Assembly (NCBI GenBank): GCA_001799695.1
Contig: MGTY01000125.1
Span: 1-33,240, forward strand
Length of the DNA stretch: 33,240 nucleotides
Direction: 5' to 3'
From: Elusimicrobia bacterium GWA2_69_24
Lineage (GTDB): Bacteria; Elusimicrobiota; Elusimicrobia; UBA1565
Below the pieces are notes generated by a model that searched no databases, was not told the origin of the DNA, and was given only the letters and a program-made list of their open reading frames with translations. A program made the translations under genes and the position numbers. Shown one piece after another: positions 31,501 through 33,240 of the stretch; the stretch's first letter is position 1; each line of letters begins with the position of its first letter.

Positions 31501-33240
31501 CGGGAGGTCCTCATCGGGTCCGATGACGGCGTGTTCCGGGTCTTCTCCGGAAAGGACGGGACCCTGGAATGGAGCTTCGCCACGGGCGGCGAGATCCTGT
31601 CCTCGGCCGCGGTGGGGGACCTCGACGGCGACGGCCTCCCGGAGATCGTGTTCGGCTCGGCCGACGGCAAGGTCTACGCCCTGACCGGACGGGGCGCCAT
31701 AGCCTGGACCCGGGACCTGGGCGCCCCGGTCTACTCCTCCCCGGCCCTGGCCCGACGGGTCCCCGGCGCACGCCTGGACGTCTACGCCGCGGCCTGGGAC
31801 GGCTCGCTGCACATCCTCAGCGGCGCGGATGGACGCCGGCTGGGCGGCGCCTTCGTGGGCCCCTACCTCGCTTCCTCTCCCTCCGTGGCGGACATCGACG
31901 GGGATGGGAAGCTCGAGGTCGTCCTGCAGGACCGCACCGGGGACGACGCCGACAACCAGGGAGACGTTTTCTGGGCCCTGCGCGACCAGGAGTCCAGCGT
32001 CGCGCCGTTCGCCCGCGAGTGGCCGATGTTCCGGGGCGCCCCCGCCCACACGGGGGTGTATGCCGGGGCCGCGGCCCCGGCGCCGGTCCAGGACCTCCCG
32101 CCGGCCAAGGTCCTGGGGCTCGCGGTCCTCGCGCCGGCGGAGGGCGGCAGCCTCACGCTGGTCTGGACCGCCGATCCCGAGCTCGACATCGCTTCCTATA
32201 GGATATACCGCAACGGGAATTTCCTCACCCAGGTCTCGACCAACGCCCACGCCGACGCCGGGTTGACGGACGGCACGACCTACACCTACCGGGTCTCGGC
32301 CGTGGACCAGGCGGGCCAGGAAGGCCCGCTCTCCGATCCGGCCTCAGGTATCCCGCTGACTCCCCCCTCGGTGAAGATCCTCAAGCCCGTCAACGGCGCG
32401 ACGGTCGCCGGCTTCGCCACCATCGCCGCCGCCGTCACCGGCAACGTCGGCAGCGTCGCGTACACCATGGACGGCGTCGGCTACCTCAGCCCCGTCATCA
32501 TCACCCCGCCCTACACCTTGTATTGGGACACCACCAAGCATCACAACGGCAAGCACATCCTGAAGGCCGGAGGCTGGGACAAGGCGACCGGCAAGTGGCT
32601 CGTCGATTCGGCCGTCATCAGCGTGACCATCGCCAACCCCGTCCCGCCGCCGCCGATACCGATGCCCGCCCCCCTCCTCGAGCCGGGCCCGCCCACGGTC
32701 GAGATCCTCACGCCCGCCTACGGCTCCGCCATCTCGGGGTCGGTCACCATCACCGCGGCGATCACGGGGAACATCGGCTGCGTCGCCTACACCCTGGACG
32801 GCCAGGGCTACCTCAACGCCTGCCTCATGAACGCGCCGTACGCGTTCGTTTGGGACACGACGAAGGTCTCCCCCGGGACGCATACGCTCACCGCCGGCGG
32901 CTGGGACAAGACGACCGGGGCCTTCCTGGTCGGTTCGCCGCCGGTCGTCCTCGGCGTCGCCAAGCCCGCGCCGGCCAAGGTAAGCGGCCTGGCCGTGACC
33001 GCGCCGCCCGAGGGCGCGAGGCTCGTCCTGGCCTGGACGGCCGATACCGAGCCGGACCTCGCCGCCTACCGGGTCTACCGGGACGGGAAGTTCCTCCTCC
33101 AGGTCTCGACCAGCGCCTACAGCGACGCGGGCCTCGCCGACGGCGCCGCCTACGCCTATCGCGTGAGCGCCGTGGACCAGGCCGGGCAGGAGGGGCCGCT
33201 CTCGGACGCCGTCACGGGCACTCCCAAGGACACCCTCAAG
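28513..33240 (+). CDS. Giant secreted multidomain surface protein (two beta-propellers, Ig-like and FnIII modules), 3' end outside window
   Basis: The frame is open from ATG 28513 to the window edge (at least 1,576 residues). In order: a signal peptide (about 1-19); a YVTN/YncE-type propeller of about 30-650 (repeats such as VANYGSNSLSVIDAASDTVI, VYVVNSGQGTLSVIDA); an Ig-like domain (about 655-760); a second propeller with FG-GAP/PQQ-like calcium-loop repeats DLDGDG and DIDGDG (about 780-1176); FnIII (about 1197-1285); two Ig-like modules (from about 1286 and 1396) separated by a PPPPIPMPAP linker; and a second FnIII (from about 1486). Such proteins are adhesins or extracellular scaffolds. 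It is coupled by ATGA to the FlgD-like gene and so is probably under c-di-GMP control. Confidence 0.85.
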   Translation, partial: MTRLVLTLLLASQAGLLWAAPQVAATHALRDGIGVSQPNALAYDPLRNELWVAGVNSSNLVVVDVAAGKPVLSIEGLGTVQQVALDIARDRVYALTNYRFVKALSASGRAPLKSIDVGYNRIVYGLAVDPASGRLFTVENVYDPQKTVYRKQLCRYDAETGLREASLDLGAPIFSGKGWNPVLDGNRLFLGLSFSSGSVYSGEVWTLDQDSLTVLQKVALGPASGPTSLALDPGDKTLYVGDLYSRLWVLKPSAAGPLVVASSRTLSSPGALALDPGRRRLYSAVTYSNEVQVLDSQTLQTLKILREGIGPAALAVGLDRSLAFAANTHSCDITVLDLAAQEAAGSISLRRDAPEDLAFDPRSSLALITSGLSNGLITWDRAAARETAFLPLSSGDPGGVVWFGELDKAFIRVGGSLRVFNTRNGSLTWPAASLGSIAELKSRRSGSELLVLQTYAPSPDYQKAALSLVDARSGALSKTVLLGPNSVYPKDVDDDPLTGKAYVTLYGANQVAVVDLASGVLLKTVPVGSYPWGVAVDPLRGRVYVANYGSNSLSVIDAASDTVIATLPVGKSPKGVDFKQRGARVYVVNSGQGTLSVIDARTLQTAATLPVGGFPRRVRVDQAAERAYVMGYSSASLTVVADPAPSEAVSAPKVLHSPVAGPVPEDQPVTVRAEVTDDDAVAVVTLTYWEAGRGRFVTVPMQPVAGATFEAKIPAEFLLGMEGASVSYFIDATDAAGNGPPTGTAPGSAAVPNTFTVRKSFTKLWSHTFGRIFGGPYRMIPGPSAAIGDVRPDLPGLEIATGNEEFFPLGNPGPAGRWFVFRPNGTVLFWKDTENDEAHSSVNLFDLDSDGKPEMLGGTTSGNEIQAFTGTGAWLWRFILGSHAISTPAVEVLTPGGAPRVFGGSFDTQFRAIDGKTGKLLWAYPAGDWIWSSPAVADLDGDGSREVVFATDGEQSLRPGVLHCLDAATGKLRWKQPLSQFVRASAAVADVDQDGVREVLIGSDDGVFRVFSGKDGTLEWSFATGGEILSSAAVGDLDGDGLPEIVFGSADGKVYALTGRGAIAWTRDLGAPVYSSPALARRVPGARLDVYAAAWDGSLHILSGADGRRLGGAFVGPYLASSPSVADIDGDGKLEVVLQDRTGDDADNQGDVFWALRDQESSVAPFAREWPMFRGAPAHTGVYAGAAAPAPVQDLPPAKVLGLAVLAPAEGGSLTLVWTADPELDIASYRIYRNGNFLTQVSTNAHADAGLTDGTTYTYRVSAVDQAGQEGPLSDPASGIPLTPPSVKILKPVNGATVAGFATIAAAVTGNVGSVAYTMDGVGYLSPVIITPPYTLYWDTTKHHNGKHILKAGGWDKATGKWLVDSAVISVTIANPVPPPPIPMPAPLLEPGPPTVEILTPAYGSAISGSVTITAAITGNIGCVAYTLDGQGYLNACLMNAPYAFVWDTTKVSPGTHTLTAGGWDKTTGAFLVGSPPVVLGVAKPAPAKVSGLAVTAPPEGARLVLAWTADTEPDLAAYRVYRDGKFLLQVSTSAYSDAGLADGAAYAYRVSAVDQAGQEGPLSDAVTGTPKDTLK

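Noticed and set aside
1..33240. tRNA, rRNA, insertion sequence or phage genes
   Set aside because: I looked for cloverleaf-like segments, transposase/integrase motifs and terminal inverted repeats and saw none.

Overview
The window is about 33 kb of very GC-rich bacterial DNA, packed with genes on both strands. Signal peptides, probable lipoproteins, a Wzx-type flippase and undecaprenyl-phosphate sugar chemistry suggest a diderm (Gram-negative-type) bacterium. I see no rRNA, tRNA or phylogenetic marker, so I cannot place it. An under-sampled environmental phylum (Elusimicrobiota-like) is only a guess from gene style.

Layout. (1) 1-2402: a possible partial protein tail, then a minus-strand trio: FkbM-type methyltransferase, secreted LpqC-type esterase, PaaI-type thioesterase. 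(2) 2471-5813: a flippase converging on a GT-C-like membrane protein. (3) 5864-15143: a plus-strand run of tightly coupled genes: HAD phosphatase, class II aldolase, tandem-duplicated sugar nucleotidyltransferase, a membrane GT-C fused to a phosphoribulokinase/uridine-kinase-like domain, a GT2, another large membrane protein, a CDP-paratose-2-epimerase-like SDR, and the broken remnant of a secreted TPR-like gene. (4) 15175-17086: palindromes, a small membrane protein, an alanine-rich lipoprotein, a GT2. (5) 17137-25012: a second coupled run: GT-C, GT2, GT-C, WecA/MraY-type phosphoglycosyltransferase, GLF-like flavoprotein, and a lipoprotein of the endonuclease/exonuclease/phosphatase fold. (6) 25019-27358: two arrays of GC-rich palindromic repeats flanking a ferredoxin-like protein and a prokaryotic pentameric ligand-gated ion channel. 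(7) 27678-33240: a consensus-like promoter, a c-di-GMP-I (GEMM-I) riboswitch, a secreted FlgD-Ig-like protein, and a giant secreted double-propeller/Ig/FnIII protein running off the window.

Together, regions 1-5 look like a locus for assembling and exporting a surface glycan. The central run (5864-14800) has the parts to make, phosphorylate, nucleotide-activate and transfer an unusual sugar or polyol. The fused membrane-transferase/kinase and the duplicated nucleotidyltransferase are the most novel parts. Region 7 looks like a c-di-GMP-controlled surface or adhesion operon.

Gene expression signals are distinctive. Almost every gene inside a run starts in a 4-base NTGA overlap with its predecessor. 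Several first genes have a -10 hexamer exactly 6 bases before the start codon, which predicts leaderless mRNAs. Starts given below often differ from the longest open frame; the reason is stated each time.
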